Shown: positions 45,885-54,006 of the stretch, piece after piece
How positions within the stretch are numbered: the first letter of the stretch is position 1
Layout of the letters: every line of letters starts with the position of its first letter
Assembly: GCA_029245865.1 (NCBI GenBank)
Contig: JAQWOM010000028.1
Location: forward strand, 62,001 to 126,000
DNA from: Planctomycetota bacterium
Lineage (GTDB): Bacteria; Planctomycetota; B15-G4
DNA: 64,000 bases
Reading direction: 5' to 3'
Notes under the pieces: model-generated
What the model was told of the DNA's origin: nothing
The model's database searches: none
The model's input: the letters and a program-made list of their open reading frames with translations, nothing else
Translations under genes and position numbers: made by a program

Positions 45885-46481
45885 ATGCACTTCCTGACCC
45901 GACAGCGTCTCCACCTGTCCCTCTTTCATCCACTGATGAAGATTTTGCTCTCGCTCTATATTTTGAGCGTCGGAGCCGGATTGTGGGTGGCCACCTTGAA
46001 GTACACAGATCGCGCGGAATGGAGTCAGCCGGGCATCGAACAGTTTGTACACGGAAGCCAAGATTCAGCAGCCGATCCGTTCGACAATCCGCTCGCTGGC
46101 CTCGATGAGCACAACAGCGAGGGCAAAAGTCGACGCGAGTTGGTCGACATCGCACACCCTCACCTCTTTAGCATTCCCATTGTGCTCTTCATCCTGGGTC
46201 ACCTTCTGCACCTGACCCGATTGCCCACATGGATGAAGCTCACCATCAACGTGGCCGCGTTCACGTCGTTTCTGGCAACGTTCCTGTTGCCGTTTGTCGT
46301 CGTCAACAACGCGACCTTGGCTCCGCTGCTCTACGCGTCCGGCTGGACGATGCTGATCAGCTTTGTTCTTCTTTGCATCATCCCGCTGACCGAGATGTGG
46401 CTCGGCCGGCCAGGGAAATCCGGTTTCGACGCCATTCCCCGGCGAAAGGGCAGAGAAGCTACAGATGCACCGGCTTCCTGA
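45885..46481 (+). CDS. Four-helix His-rich membrane protein
   Basis: A 198-residue protein with four predicted transmembrane helices: one near residues 18-38, then three at about 95-115, 120-143 and 148-170. Between the first and second is a periplasmic or cytoplasmic loop with acidic residues (DEHNSEGKSRREL). His residues cluster around the second helix (IAHPHLFSIPIVLFILGHLLHLTR), in a pattern that could bind a b-type haem or quinone. It lies 44 bases after the FMN/ApbE fusion. I know no name for it; a role in passing electrons to or from the flavoprotein is inference from context. Confidence 0.8.
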   Translation: MHFLTRQRLHLSLFHPLMKILLSLYILSVGAGLWVATLKYTDRAEWSQPGIEQFVHGSQDSAADPFDNPLAGLDEHNSEGKSRRELVDIAHPHLFSIPIVLFILGHLLHLTRLPTWMKLTINVAAFTSFLATFLLPFVVVNNATLAPLLYASGWTMLISFVLLCIIPLTEMWLGRPGKSGFDAIPRRKGREATDAPAS

Positions 46482-46502
46482 ACTCGCTGGCGAAGCGCTG
46501 CT

Positions 46503-47918
46503 CTAGAGTCGTACGTAATCGAAATCCAACGACTGGCTGTTGATGCCCTTCGGGGGCGGTGCGATCCAGTTGGCGAACTTGCCAGGTTCAGTGCATTGCG
46601 ACATGAGACTCGTCACGTAGGCGCGATCCGAATCATCGGGCAACCATTCGTCCTTGCGCTTCTCCCACTCTTCAGCACTGAGTGGATTGCCATCGATGTC
46701 AAAGTGGCTCACGGCAAAGCTACCGATATTGCGGTTGAAGCGGCGGTGCGGAAGGCGCAGCCGGAACTCGATTCCATTCTTATCTAGAATGTTGTTCCAG
46801 TAGTTGATGCCTTTCTGGTTGTCATCGATGTAGTCCTCACGCAAAACTTCATTCATCGCATTGCGCAAAGGCACCTGTTCGGTGACCAGCTTTCCGTCTT
46901 CCCAGACGGTGACTTCCTTCGTTTGTTCAAGCGCGCTGTGCTCCTCGTAATTCTTCATCTCCCAGGCGCGCCCTTTCAGGCTGCTTCCGAAAAAGTTGGC
47001 CGAGTTCGATGAGATTTCCGCGCCATAGAGATCGTTGCTGCTACTCGACCAGAAACTGATGTACTTCTGGATCATCGGAAGGTCCATGACTCCATGCGTA
47101 CGCGGGTCATCGTCCGGATGCTGCTTCATGATCTCTGCACACCGTTGGATCACGCGCCCCAAACCTGTTTGTCCAACAAACATGTGGTGCGCTTCTTCGG
47201 TCAACATAAACCGGCACGTCCTGGCGAGAGGGTCAAAGCCCGACTCGGCCAAGCTAAGAAGTTGAAACTTGCCGTCCCGGTCCGTGAACATCGTGAAGCA
47301 AAAGTAGTCCAACCAACTTTTGATGGGTTCGTTGAAAGTGCCCAGAATTCGCGGGTGATCAGGGTTCCCACTGCGGCGATCGAGAAGTTCCTCCGCCTCT
47401 TCACGTCCGTCCTTTCCGAAATAGGTCTGGAGCAAATAGACCATGGCCCAAAGGTGTCGACCTTCTTCGACATTGACCTGGAAGAGGTTGCGCATGTCGT
47501 AGAGGCTCGGAGCTGTGTGAGCAAGGAGACGCTGCTGCTCCACTGACGCCGGCTCTGTGTCCGCCTGCGTCACAATAATTCGGCGCAACCAGTTCCTGTA
47601 CTCGCCCGGGACTTGCTGCCATGCGTCTTCACCAGCGTGGTCTCCGAAACCAATCTTTCGGTTCTTCTCTGGCTCTGCGAGGAAGATGCCCCAGCGGTAA
47701 TCGGGCATTTTCACGTGACCGAACTGAGCCCACCCCTCAGAGTCCACTGACACGGCAGTTCGCAGGAACACCTCTTTGTCGTTGAACTCGGTCGGACCCA
47801 TCTCCTTCCACCAGTCGATGTAGTTCGGCAACCAGTGCTCGAGTGCTCGCTTCAGCCTTCTGTCCGAAGAGAGGTCTACATTGTTTGGAATCTTGCTCTC
47901 GTAGTCGATGCTGGCCAT
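46503..47918 (-). CDS. boxB: Benzoyl-CoA 2,3-epoxidase subunit BoxB
   Basis: BoxB is the di-iron oxygenase of the aerobic box pathway: with reductase BoxA it converts benzoyl-CoA, O2 and NADPH to 2,3-epoxybenzoyl-CoA. The 471-residue protein matches the family throughout. Iron ligands lie in VNVEEGRHLWAM and LTEEAHHMFVG, a pair of E-x-x-H helices. WSSSSNDLYGAEISSNSANFF and FNRNIGSF are conserved near the substrate. AAGGA lies 7 bases before the ATG. It follows boxC by 54 bases on the same strand, so both are in one operon. BoxA is not in the window. Confidence 0.96.
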   Translation of the reverse strand: MASIDYESKIPNNVDLSSDRRLKRALEHWLPNYIDWWKEMGPTEFNDKEVFLRTAVSVDSEGWAQFGHVKMPDYRWGIFLAEPEKNRKIGFGDHAGEDAWQQVPGEYRNWLRRIIVTQADTEPASVEQQRLLAHTAPSLYDMRNLFQVNVEEGRHLWAMVYLLQTYFGKDGREEAEELLDRRSGNPDHPRILGTFNEPIKSWLDYFCFTMFTDRDGKFQLLSLAESGFDPLARTCRFMLTEEAHHMFVGQTGLGRVIQRCAEIMKQHPDDDPRTHGVMDLPMIQKYISFWSSSSNDLYGAEISSNSANFFGSSLKGRAWEMKNYEEHSALEQTKEVTVWEDGKLVTEQVPLRNAMNEVLREDYIDDNQKGINYWNNILDKNGIEFRLRLPHRRFNRNIGSFAVSHFDIDGNPLSAEEWEKRKDEWLPDDSDRAYVTSLMSQCTEPGKFANWIAPPPKGINSQSLDFDYVRL

Positions 47919-47972
47919 CTTGAGTTCCTTGGTTGCAGGGCGTTCAGTTGTGAAGCGAGACTTGGTTGTGAA

Positions 47973-49640
47973 TCAAGTCCGAATCCAGTCCAGCTCAGGT
48001 CGATTTGGTGTGCCGTAGCATTGCAGTGCTCCGCGCTCGCCGACGGCGTTGGGACGCTGAAAAATCCAGTTTTGCCATGCCGAGAGCCGGCCAAATATTT
48101 TGGTCTCCATGGTCTCTGGCCCAGCAAAACGCAAGTTCGCTTCCATGCCCGTGAGCGCGTCTGGCGAAAATGATGCGCGCTCCTCGAGAGCCATGCGCAA
48201 GTCGTCTTCCCAGTCGATGATGTCTGGTGCAACCGTGGCAAGCCCCATGTCATCTGCTTGCTCTGCGTCCAAGAGTTCTGTTTCTGCGAGCAAGTCATCA
48301 GCCCGCGTGGGCTCACCCAGAAAGCGGGTTTGCAGCCGTGTCAATCCGTTCGACATGGGGTAAGCGCCTGCATTCATGACGCTGGTCCCCATCACAACCG
48401 GATGATCTGGGTCATTGAGTAAATAAACACGGTCTGCAGAGAGTGCGATCTCCAAGAACGTTCCCACAAAGCACGTGCCCTCGTCTGCAACGGCAAATAT
48501 TGTCCGGGCAGTGAGATCTAGTCGTTTCAGAACCCGCTTCACAAACAGGCGCACCTCGCGCACAAACCAGTCATCTTTCGCCCTGTCGAGCAAGGCGTCT
48601 GTATCCCGAATCACTGAGGGATCGCCGACCACCCGCAATGTGATCGTTCCGACATCGAGATATTCCAGTCGCAAGTGAAGCAAGGCGTCATCGAGCTGCC
48701 GGAACAGCTTGAAGATCCACCAGTTGCATCCCGCCTGATGCGCTTCGGCCGGAGTCGAAGGGCCCGCATCTGACGGAAGATTCATTGTGATGGACGCAGT
48801 TCGCGCATCGCTGTCAAAGCTCACATCGACCATGTCGTAGTGAATACTCGACTCATCGAAAGTCGCACCTGCGGGCTCTAGACGAATACCTTCCAGGCCT
48901 TCGGATACCTCTGACTGTGACACCAGTTCTTGTGAAGCCGCCTCGACAAGCTCATCAAACTTCGACAGAGGAGCGACACCATCAACAAGGTTCCAGCGAA
49001 CCGCTCGCTTGCCCTTAATTCCCTCGGCAACGCTGCAGAAAACATCTGCCAGGTCACGGCGCACCATGCGCTTGTCCACGACTCGCGTAAGCCCTCCGGT
49101 TCCTGGAAGGACTCCCAGAAGCGGAACTTCCGGAAGCGAGACGGCCGAATTTCTATCGTCCACAAGAAGAATGTGGTCCGACGCCAGCGCCAACTCGTAG
49201 CCACCTCCGCTTGCGGTGCCATTCAAAGCCGCAAGAGTTTTCAGTCCGGAAAACTCGCTCGCATCTTCAATAAAGAGACGCGTCTCATTGGTGAACTTGC
49301 AAAAGTTCACTTTGAACGCATGCGTTGAGGTTCTGAGCATCACGATATTCGCGCCCGCACAGAACACGCGGTCGAGGTTGCCGGTCAGCACGACGCAACG
49401 CACTTCTGGGCGCTCGAAGCGAAGGTGCTGATAGGCCGCAGCCAGTTCGATATCCACTCCAAGGTCGTAGCTATTGAGCTTCAATCGGTAGTGGTCGTGC
49501 ATTCCGTGGTCCTCTTGCACGTTCATGCGCAAGGTCGCGATCGCCCCCTCGATCGAGAGCTGCCAGTGGACGAAGTCTTCTGGCCGACAATGGAACTCGA
49601 AATGAGCGCGGGAGGTGGCGGGTGTCTCGGTCGCAGTCAC
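47973..49640 (-). CDS. boxC: Benzoyl-CoA-dihydrodiol lyase BoxC
   Basis: BoxC hydrolyses and cleaves 2,3-epoxybenzoyl-CoA to 3,4-dehydroadipyl-CoA semialdehyde and formate. It is a long member of the enoyl-CoA hydratase superfamily. The start is GTG 49640, which has AGGAG with a 7-base spacer; upstream frame to 49733 has no such site and runs into the regulatory region. 555 residues: two crotonase-like halves, with LTGNLDRVFCAGANIVML and LNGTASGGGYELALASDH (oxyanion hole) in the first, LGVLPGTGGLTRV after it, and a second, degenerate crotonase half near VMGTSVMNAGAYPMSNG. It leads boxB and diverges from boxR. Confidence 0.96.
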   Translation of the reverse strand: MTATETPATSRAHFEFHCRPEDFVHWQLSIEGAIATLRMNVQEDHGMHDHYRLKLNSYDLGVDIELAAAYQHLRFERPEVRCVVLTGNLDRVFCAGANIVMLRTSTHAFKVNFCKFTNETRLFIEDASEFSGLKTLAALNGTASGGGYELALASDHILLVDDRNSAVSLPEVPLLGVLPGTGGLTRVVDKRMVRRDLADVFCSVAEGIKGKRAVRWNLVDGVAPLSKFDELVEAASQELVSQSEVSEGLEGIRLEPAGATFDESSIHYDMVDVSFDSDARTASITMNLPSDAGPSTPAEAHQAGCNWWIFKLFRQLDDALLHLRLEYLDVGTITLRVVGDPSVIRDTDALLDRAKDDWFVREVRLFVKRVLKRLDLTARTIFAVADEGTCFVGTFLEIALSADRVYLLNDPDHPVVMGTSVMNAGAYPMSNGLTRLQTRFLGEPTRADDLLAETELLDAEQADDMGLATVAPDIIDWEDDLRMALEERASFSPDALTGMEANLRFAGPETMETKIFGRLSAWQNWIFQRPNAVGERGALQCYGTPNRPELDWIRT

Positions 49641-49647
49641 AGAAGAT

Positions 49648-49652
49648 CTCCT
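49648..49652 (-). promoter_or_regulatory. Ribosome-binding site that fixes the boxC start
   Basis: AGGAG on the minus strand, 7 bases before GTG 49640. This strong site makes GTG 49640 the start and excludes the ATG-like longer frames. The untranslated leader from the putative -10 would be roughly 100 bases. Confidence 0.75.
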
Positions 49653-49746
49653 CTTGGAGGGGCACTTCGCCTCAAGCGCGAGTCTCGGCCGGCGGGAGGC
49701 CCACACGATGAAGAGGGAATATATCTTTCTCATCCAAAGCCTGTTT

Positions 49747-49768
49747 AGGTATTATATTTCCTATACCT
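49747..49768. promoter_or_regulatory. Inverted repeat, candidate BoxR operator
   Basis: AGGTAT (49747-49752) and ATACCT (49763-49768) are perfect inverted repeats around a 10-base AT-rich spacer, 20 bases before the boxR start codon and in the only AT-rich part of the intergenic region. A TATAAT on the minus strand overlaps it. Occupation would block the boxCB promoter and probably boxR as well. BoxR/BzdR regulators are released by benzoyl-CoA; that this is their site here is inference. Confidence 0.5.
49751..49756 (-). promoter_or_regulatory. Consensus -10 hexamer directed to boxC
   Basis: TATAAT, a perfect sigma-70 -10, reads on the minus strand towards boxC and lies inside the inverted repeat at 49747-49768. 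No good -35 is seen 16-18 bases upstream, so activation or a different sigma factor may be needed. Confidence 0.5.
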
Positions 49769-49788
49769 TTGCCCACTGTGGACCTTCT

Positions 49789-50529
49789 ATGCGCCCCGAA
49801 GCCCTGCTCCGAGAAGTGGGCCGCCGCCTCACAGCCGCTCGGCATCAGCGCGGCCTCACGTCGACCGACGTCGCACGACGAGCGGGCCTCAGCCCTCGCT
49901 ATCTCCGGATGGCTGAAGCCGGGCAAGCCAACCTGTCCCTGCTCAAGCTCGCCTCTCTCGCCAGGGTCCTGCGCGTCAACTTGTCCGAGATCTGCGATCT
50001 CCAGCTAGCCCATGCTCCCGAACTCCGGGTCGCTTTGCTCGGAGTTCGAGGTTGCGGCAAGACAACTGTTGGTCGCGAACTTGCGCGTCAACTAGAAGTC
50101 CCCTTCGTTGAACTCGACTCACTGATCGAAAACCAGGCAGGCATCCCTCTTGCCCAGGTGTTTTCAATTCACGATGACTCTTTCTATCGATCTCTCCAAC
50201 GCGAAGCGCTTGAGTCCTGGCTCACACAGCACGGAAGTGGCGTTCTGGCAACGGGCGGCTCTCTCGTTAATGACGAGAAGGCTTTTCTGAGACTGCGTGA
50301 GACATGTCGCACAGTTTGGCTTCGGGCCACTGCAGAAGAACATTGGCGAAGAGTTGTGGGCCAGGGCGACCCACGCCCCATGCAAGGACGCCCGCGGGCC
50401 ATGCTCGAGTTGCGCAAACTGCTTGAGTCTCGAGAGCCTCTCTATGCAACCGCTGACCATGTTGTGGACACCATGGACGCCGACCCCTCTGCCCTCGCAA
50501 GCCTCATCGGTACATGGTTACTCGGCTGA
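49789..50529 (+). CDS. boxR: BoxR/BzdR-type regulator: XRE HTH fused to shikimate-kinase-like domain
   Basis: Starts at ATG 49789 (MRPEALLREVG), just before the HTH; the open frame from 49615 lies across the boxC start and promoter. 246 residues. Residues about 5-70 form an XRE-type HTH (RGLTSTDVARRAGLSPRYLRMAEAG). A shikimate-kinase-like domain follows, with Walker A GVRGCGKTT at 85-93 and ELDSLIE and ATGGSLVND motifs. This fusion is diagnostic for BzdR/BoxR repressors that sense benzoyl-CoA through the kinase-like domain. Divergent orientation from boxCB matches repression of the operon and autoregulation. Confidence 0.94.
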   Translation: MRPEALLREVGRRLTAARHQRGLTSTDVARRAGLSPRYLRMAEAGQANLSLLKLASLARVLRVNLSEICDLQLAHAPELRVALLGVRGCGKTTVGRELARQLEVPFVELDSLIENQAGIPLAQVFSIHDDSFYRSLQREALESWLTQHGSGVLATGGSLVNDEKAFLRLRETCRTVWLRATAEEHWRRVVGQGDPRPMQGRPRAMLELRKLLESREPLYATADHVVDTMDADPSALASLIGTWLLG

Positions 50530-50569
50530 GTACGTCATGCAGCACGAGACGTGCAGCAATTGATGACTC

Positions 50570-51655
50570 TCATTTCTGATTCGCTGAATGAGAAGACGAA
50601 ACCTCAACTTCCGTTGTTGTTCGCTCTATCCAGTTCACGTACTCGACAAGGCGATTCTCTGCCCAATAGCGATCAGCATCTGAATCGGCGACTCGCCCGG
50701 CCACGAAGCCACAATGCCCACCATGCTGACTCTTGAGCAACGTCACCATGGGCGCGGCTTCCAACTCTTCAAGCTGGTCTTGTGAAAGTGGAACAATCAG
50801 ATCGTCTTGAGAGTGCAAAACAAGGCTAGGAATCCGGAGATTCTGCAACTCCCAGCGACTACTCGCTCTGCTGTAGTAGTCGTCCGCATTCTCGAACCCA
50901 CAATCAGGAGCCGTCACGAGTTCGTCAAAAGCTCTTAACGTTCGAACGCCCGCAAGCCGGCCCGGTTCGTATCGCTCTGGAGACAACCTCGCCCGGCGGT
51001 TGTAGACCGCACGTAAACCGCGAAGGAACGATTTGCGATAGACGCGCACGGAGCGCTGCTGATCTAGATTGTCTGCGCAGTGAGCCAGATCAATCACTGG
51101 CGACACAGCCACAAGGCTTCGGACATCTGAACAACCCCGCTGGCCCAAGAGCCCTCCGAGCCGAAGAACAACATTCCCTCCCATGGAGAAACCGGCCAGG
51201 TGGACAGGACCGCACAGCGGCTCGCTCCGAAGAGCGTGAATGACGGCGAGCAAGTCACTCACAAGGCCCGCATGGTACATCGAACCAGCAAGGTGTTCCG
51301 TGCCTCCGCAGTTGCGCATGTTGAGACGCACAACGTGAAAACCCGACGCAAAGGCTTTGCGCGCCGTGCCTCGCATGTAGGGGCGGTCAGCGTGACCCGC
51401 AAAGCCGTGCATCATGACCAGCACGGGGGAGCGTTCTGCTTGCCAGGAACAGAGTCCGAGCACGCTTGTCTGACCATCGACTTCAAAGACACGCTTTTCG
51501 GTCAGGGGCATCGGATGCTTTACGTCTCGCCGGAAGAACATCGGCGCCAAGGTCATTCGATGAAATCCACGTAGCAGCGGGTGCGGCTGAAACGCATCCA
51601 TCTCAAGAGATTCTCCGCCGGGAGGGCGGAACGCGACCTGCTGCTGAAGACTCAT
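50570..51655 (-). CDS. YheT-type alpha/beta hydrolase
   Basis: A 361-residue hydrolase with the YheT/ABHD1-like layout: MMHGFAGHADRPYMRG near residue 80, then LNMRNCGGTE and the nucleophile elbow GFSMGGNV. LHSQDDLIVP carries the catalytic Asp region and HGGHCGFV the His. Such proteins act on esters or lipids in the cytoplasm; the substrate is unknown. There is no signal peptide. It follows the convergent boxR and precedes mqnD by 57 bases on the same strand, though the break suggests a separate transcript. Confidence 0.9.
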   Translation of the reverse strand: MSLQQQVAFRPPGGESLEMDAFQPHPLLRGFHRMTLAPMFFRRDVKHPMPLTEKRVFEVDGQTSVLGLCSWQAERSPVLVMMHGFAGHADRPYMRGTARKAFASGFHVVRLNMRNCGGTEHLAGSMYHAGLVSDLLAVIHALRSEPLCGPVHLAGFSMGGNVVLRLGGLLGQRGCSDVRSLVAVSPVIDLAHCADNLDQQRSVRVYRKSFLRGLRAVYNRRARLSPERYEPGRLAGVRTLRAFDELVTAPDCGFENADDYYSRASSRWELQNLRIPSLVLHSQDDLIVPLSQDQLEELEAAPMVTLLKSQHGGHCGFVAGRVADSDADRYWAENRLVEYVNWIERTTTEVEVSSSHSANQK

Positions 51656-51712
51656 GGGGGAAATGATACCCGGGTCTCTTCCGACCCCGCACCCAGTCAG
51701 CCCATCTCTGTA

Positions 51713-52531
51713 TCAGCCGAGAATGACGAGCTCGCCTGAGTGCCCCGTGCGCTTTGCCAGCTCATGAAGGCAGTTCTTTCCGACGGGACCGAGATCCGTT
51801 GTGTGGTCATTCACATACAGCTCGACATGACGCCAGATCACATCGTCGGACAACTCGGTCGCGTAGTTTCTCATCGTGGGCAAGGCCAAGTCGGGCTCGG
51901 CTCGTGAGATTTCTAGCGATCGCCGCAATATGGCGATCAGCTGCCCCACAGCCTCCTCGGGGAGACTCCGGCGACAAAGAAGCCCCCCCAGAGGGACAGG
52001 GTGTCCGGTCTGTTGTTCCCAGCTCTGTCCTAAATCGTCGCGCAAGGCCAGACCTTGATCCTGGTAGGTAAACCGACCTTCGTGAATACAGACTCCAGCG
52101 TCCGCCTCTCCGGCAAGGAGCTTCGGGATGATCTGATCAAATCGGCAATGTGAAAGTCGGGTGACTTCGGGGTGGAGACTACGCATGAGCAGAGTCGCAG
52201 TCGTTTTCGAGCCTGGGCACAGCACCCGCGCACTTTCATCTAGCCTGACAGAGACGCGGTCTGGTCTGCTCAGCAACACAGGCCCAACACCAAATCCAAG
52301 TGCAGAGCCCACAGGCAACACTCCGTAGCGATCTGACAGATCGAATGCCGCTGCAAAACTGGCCTTCGAAACATCGAACCGCCCCTCAACAATCCCTTCA
52401 TTGAGCTCTTGAACATCCGCAAGTTCGAACGTGAGGTCTAGCCCCGGGGTCTCTACACGCCCTTCGAGCAAGGGCGCAAAAAGAAACGTGTCGTTTGGGC
52501 AAGTCGAAAGCCCCACAGACAACTGCGTCAC
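51713..52531 (-). CDS. mqnD: 1,4-dihydroxy-6-naphthoate synthase MqnD
   Basis: MqnD acts in the futalosine pathway of menaquinone synthesis, turning cyclic dehypoxanthinyl futalosine into 1,4-dihydroxy-6-naphthoate. The 272-residue periplasmic-binding-protein fold has STCPNDTF at 9-16 and GVCIHEGRFTY, where His 150 matches the catalytic His of the Thermus enzyme. Its ATG overlaps the stop of mqnB (ATGA). mqnA, mqnC and later men genes are not in the window. Confidence 0.96.
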   Translation of the reverse strand: MTQLSVGLSTCPNDTFLFAPLLEGRVETPGLDLTFELADVQELNEGIVEGRFDVSKASFAAAFDLSDRYGVLPVGSALGFGVGPVLLSRPDRVSVRLDESARVLCPGSKTTATLLMRSLHPEVTRLSHCRFDQIIPKLLAGEADAGVCIHEGRFTYQDQGLALRDDLGQSWEQQTGHPVPLGGLLCRRSLPEEAVGQLIAILRRSLEISRAEPDLALPTMRNYATELSDDVIWRHVELYVNDHTTDLGPVGKNCLHELAKRTGHSGELVILG

Positions 52532-53196
52532 GACAACACCCCGAGCGCTTGCTCGAGAAAAGTGCGCAATGCCGTCACTGCCTCAACGGCTTGCCATTGC
52601 GTCTTATCGCGAAGGCCCGCTCGATTGCTGACGCCACGAACGATGGAGAATGGAACGCCGGCCTCTCGACAGGCCAGGCCGACGGCATACCCCTCCATCT
52701 CCTCGACCAGGACGGCTGGATCGCGAGATCGCCAACTATCCGCCTCCTCAATCGACGCGCTCGCAGCAGCCACCGTTCCAATCTCACCGGCAACGATCGC
52801 GGGGCCTCCCGAAGTCTCTGCGTGAAAACGAGTTCCGACTTTTAGCCACTTCGTCGGCACATCGAGCGGCAGTGCGTCCGGCACCCCACCTTCTCCGGCG
52901 GGAGCCATCTCCCCCAAGGGCAAAAAGTCGGCTCCGTGGCCAGCGCCCACAGCCTCATTCCGAACAGCGGTGCCGACCACAAGACCACCTAGCGGCGCAC
53001 ATGTTTCATCTCGTGTTCCCGCCAAGCCGACCAGCACGCAGAATTCTGGGCGAACCTCTTGAAGCCATCGTGCAGCAGAGATGCCGGAGGCCATGGACCC
53101 CATGCCGCACACACGAACCTTGATGCCATCTGTTTCTCGAAGGCCCATCAGGTCTTGCTCAGCCCGAGTCGGTATCAAGAGTAGCGTCGTCATCAC
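52528..53196 (-). CDS. mqnB: Futalosine hydrolase MqnB
   Basis: MqnB removes hypoxanthine from futalosine, the step before MqnC. The 222-residue nucleoside-phosphorylase-like (MTA/SAH nucleosidase) protein has LVGLAGTRD and the substrate loop EEMEGYAVGLACREAGVPF, followed by VRGVSNRAG, which holds the catalytic Asp region as Asn/Arg in this branch. It overlaps mqnD and the upstream gene by ATGA-type junctions, so three genes are translated together. Confidence 0.93.
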   Translation of the reverse strand: MMTTLLLIPTRAEQDLMGLRETDGIKVRVCGMGSMASGISAARWLQEVRPEFCVLVGLAGTRDETCAPLGGLVVGTAVRNEAVGAGHGADFLPLGEMAPAGEGGVPDALPLDVPTKWLKVGTRFHAETSGGPAIVAGEIGTVAAASASIEEADSWRSRDPAVLVEEMEGYAVGLACREAGVPFSIVRGVSNRAGLRDKTQWQAVEAVTALRTFLEQALGVLS

Positions 53197-53888
53197 ATCC
53201 CCCTCGAAGCTGACTGACCCGCTTCAAGAAGATCTCGCAGACCTGCCTGCTGAAGGCGGCTCCAGTCACCGACCGGTATTCGCAAGCACCATCTCTGAGC
53301 CAATCGGCCGGTCTGTGTCCCCGGGATCAGAGCGCCCAAGACCACCAGCGCTGTACGCCGTGAACCAGGGTACGCATGTGCGGCTTGCAACAACTGGTGG
53401 ACGACTTCTCCGAGAGCCTGCTCGGTCAGATCAGGCTCCAGCGCAACTCCAATCAGAAAAGGTCGGCTTCCCGTCCGCTGCCCCATGAAGTTCACGACAG
53501 CCCGACACACCTCCAAGGCTCGCTGATCCATCACGCGGCCTGGGAAGCCGTCCAAGATCACGCTCCAATTCGCGACCCCCGCATCGTTTCGATCGACAGG
53601 GCCAGTCGAGAAGAATGCTGCTGCATCCCCCTCCAAGACGCGACGGCTCACAAAGTCCGGGCCAAAAGGATGGAAAAACCCCGCTTCTGAAGAGACCCGC
53701 TCCAGCGTCGCCCCCTCCCAGCGAGCCCCCAATCTTTCCAGAGACGAAGCCCCGAACTCTGGGCAATCCAACAAAACGAGACCCGAAACCGCTGAAACCC
53801 CCATTCGGCCCTCAAGGTGCTTTGCGCCCAAAACCCCCGCCAGAAGGATCAAACTCATAGCTATCAGGATGTGGGTGATGCGAATCAC
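53193..53888 (-). CDS. Membrane-anchored protein, possible remnant of a sulfatase/phosphatase fold
   Basis: The open frame extends to 54152 inside the fusA start region; the likely start is GTG 53888, with GAGAG 5-9 bases upstream, giving 231 residues. A membrane anchor (ITHILIAMSLILLAGVLGA) is followed by a domain that resembles a shrunken sulfatase fold: GLVLLDCPEFGASSLERLG looks like the first metal strand, RPFLIGVALEPD the substrate strand, and TALVVLGALIPGTQ the position of the SDHG loop, but the metal ligands are lost. It is translationally coupled to mqnB. Function unknown. Confidence 0.7.
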   Translation of the reverse strand: MIRITHILIAMSLILLAGVLGAKHLEGRMGVSAVSGLVLLDCPEFGASSLERLGARWEGATLERVSSEAGFFHPFGPDFVSRRVLEGDAAAFFSTGPVDRNDAGVANWSVILDGFPGRVMDQRALEVCRAVVNFMGQRTGSRPFLIGVALEPDLTEQALGEVVHQLLQAAHAYPGSRRTALVVLGALIPGTQTGRLAQRWCLRIPVGDWSRLQQAGLRDLLEAGQSASRGM

Positions 53889-54006
53889 GGGGCTCTCAGG
53901 TGCTTCGAGTCGCGATTTGGCCGGTTGACCAAAGCTGGATGACCTGTTGAAATAATCGGCTTTTATACCCTCTCCAGGGAGGGTTCCGCAGCATCGGCAG
54001 GCTCTC

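Noticed and set aside
49615-49788. N-terminal extension of boxR by 58 residues
   Set aside because: It would cover the boxC start, the AT-rich repeat and the -10. The HTH begins directly after ATG 49789.
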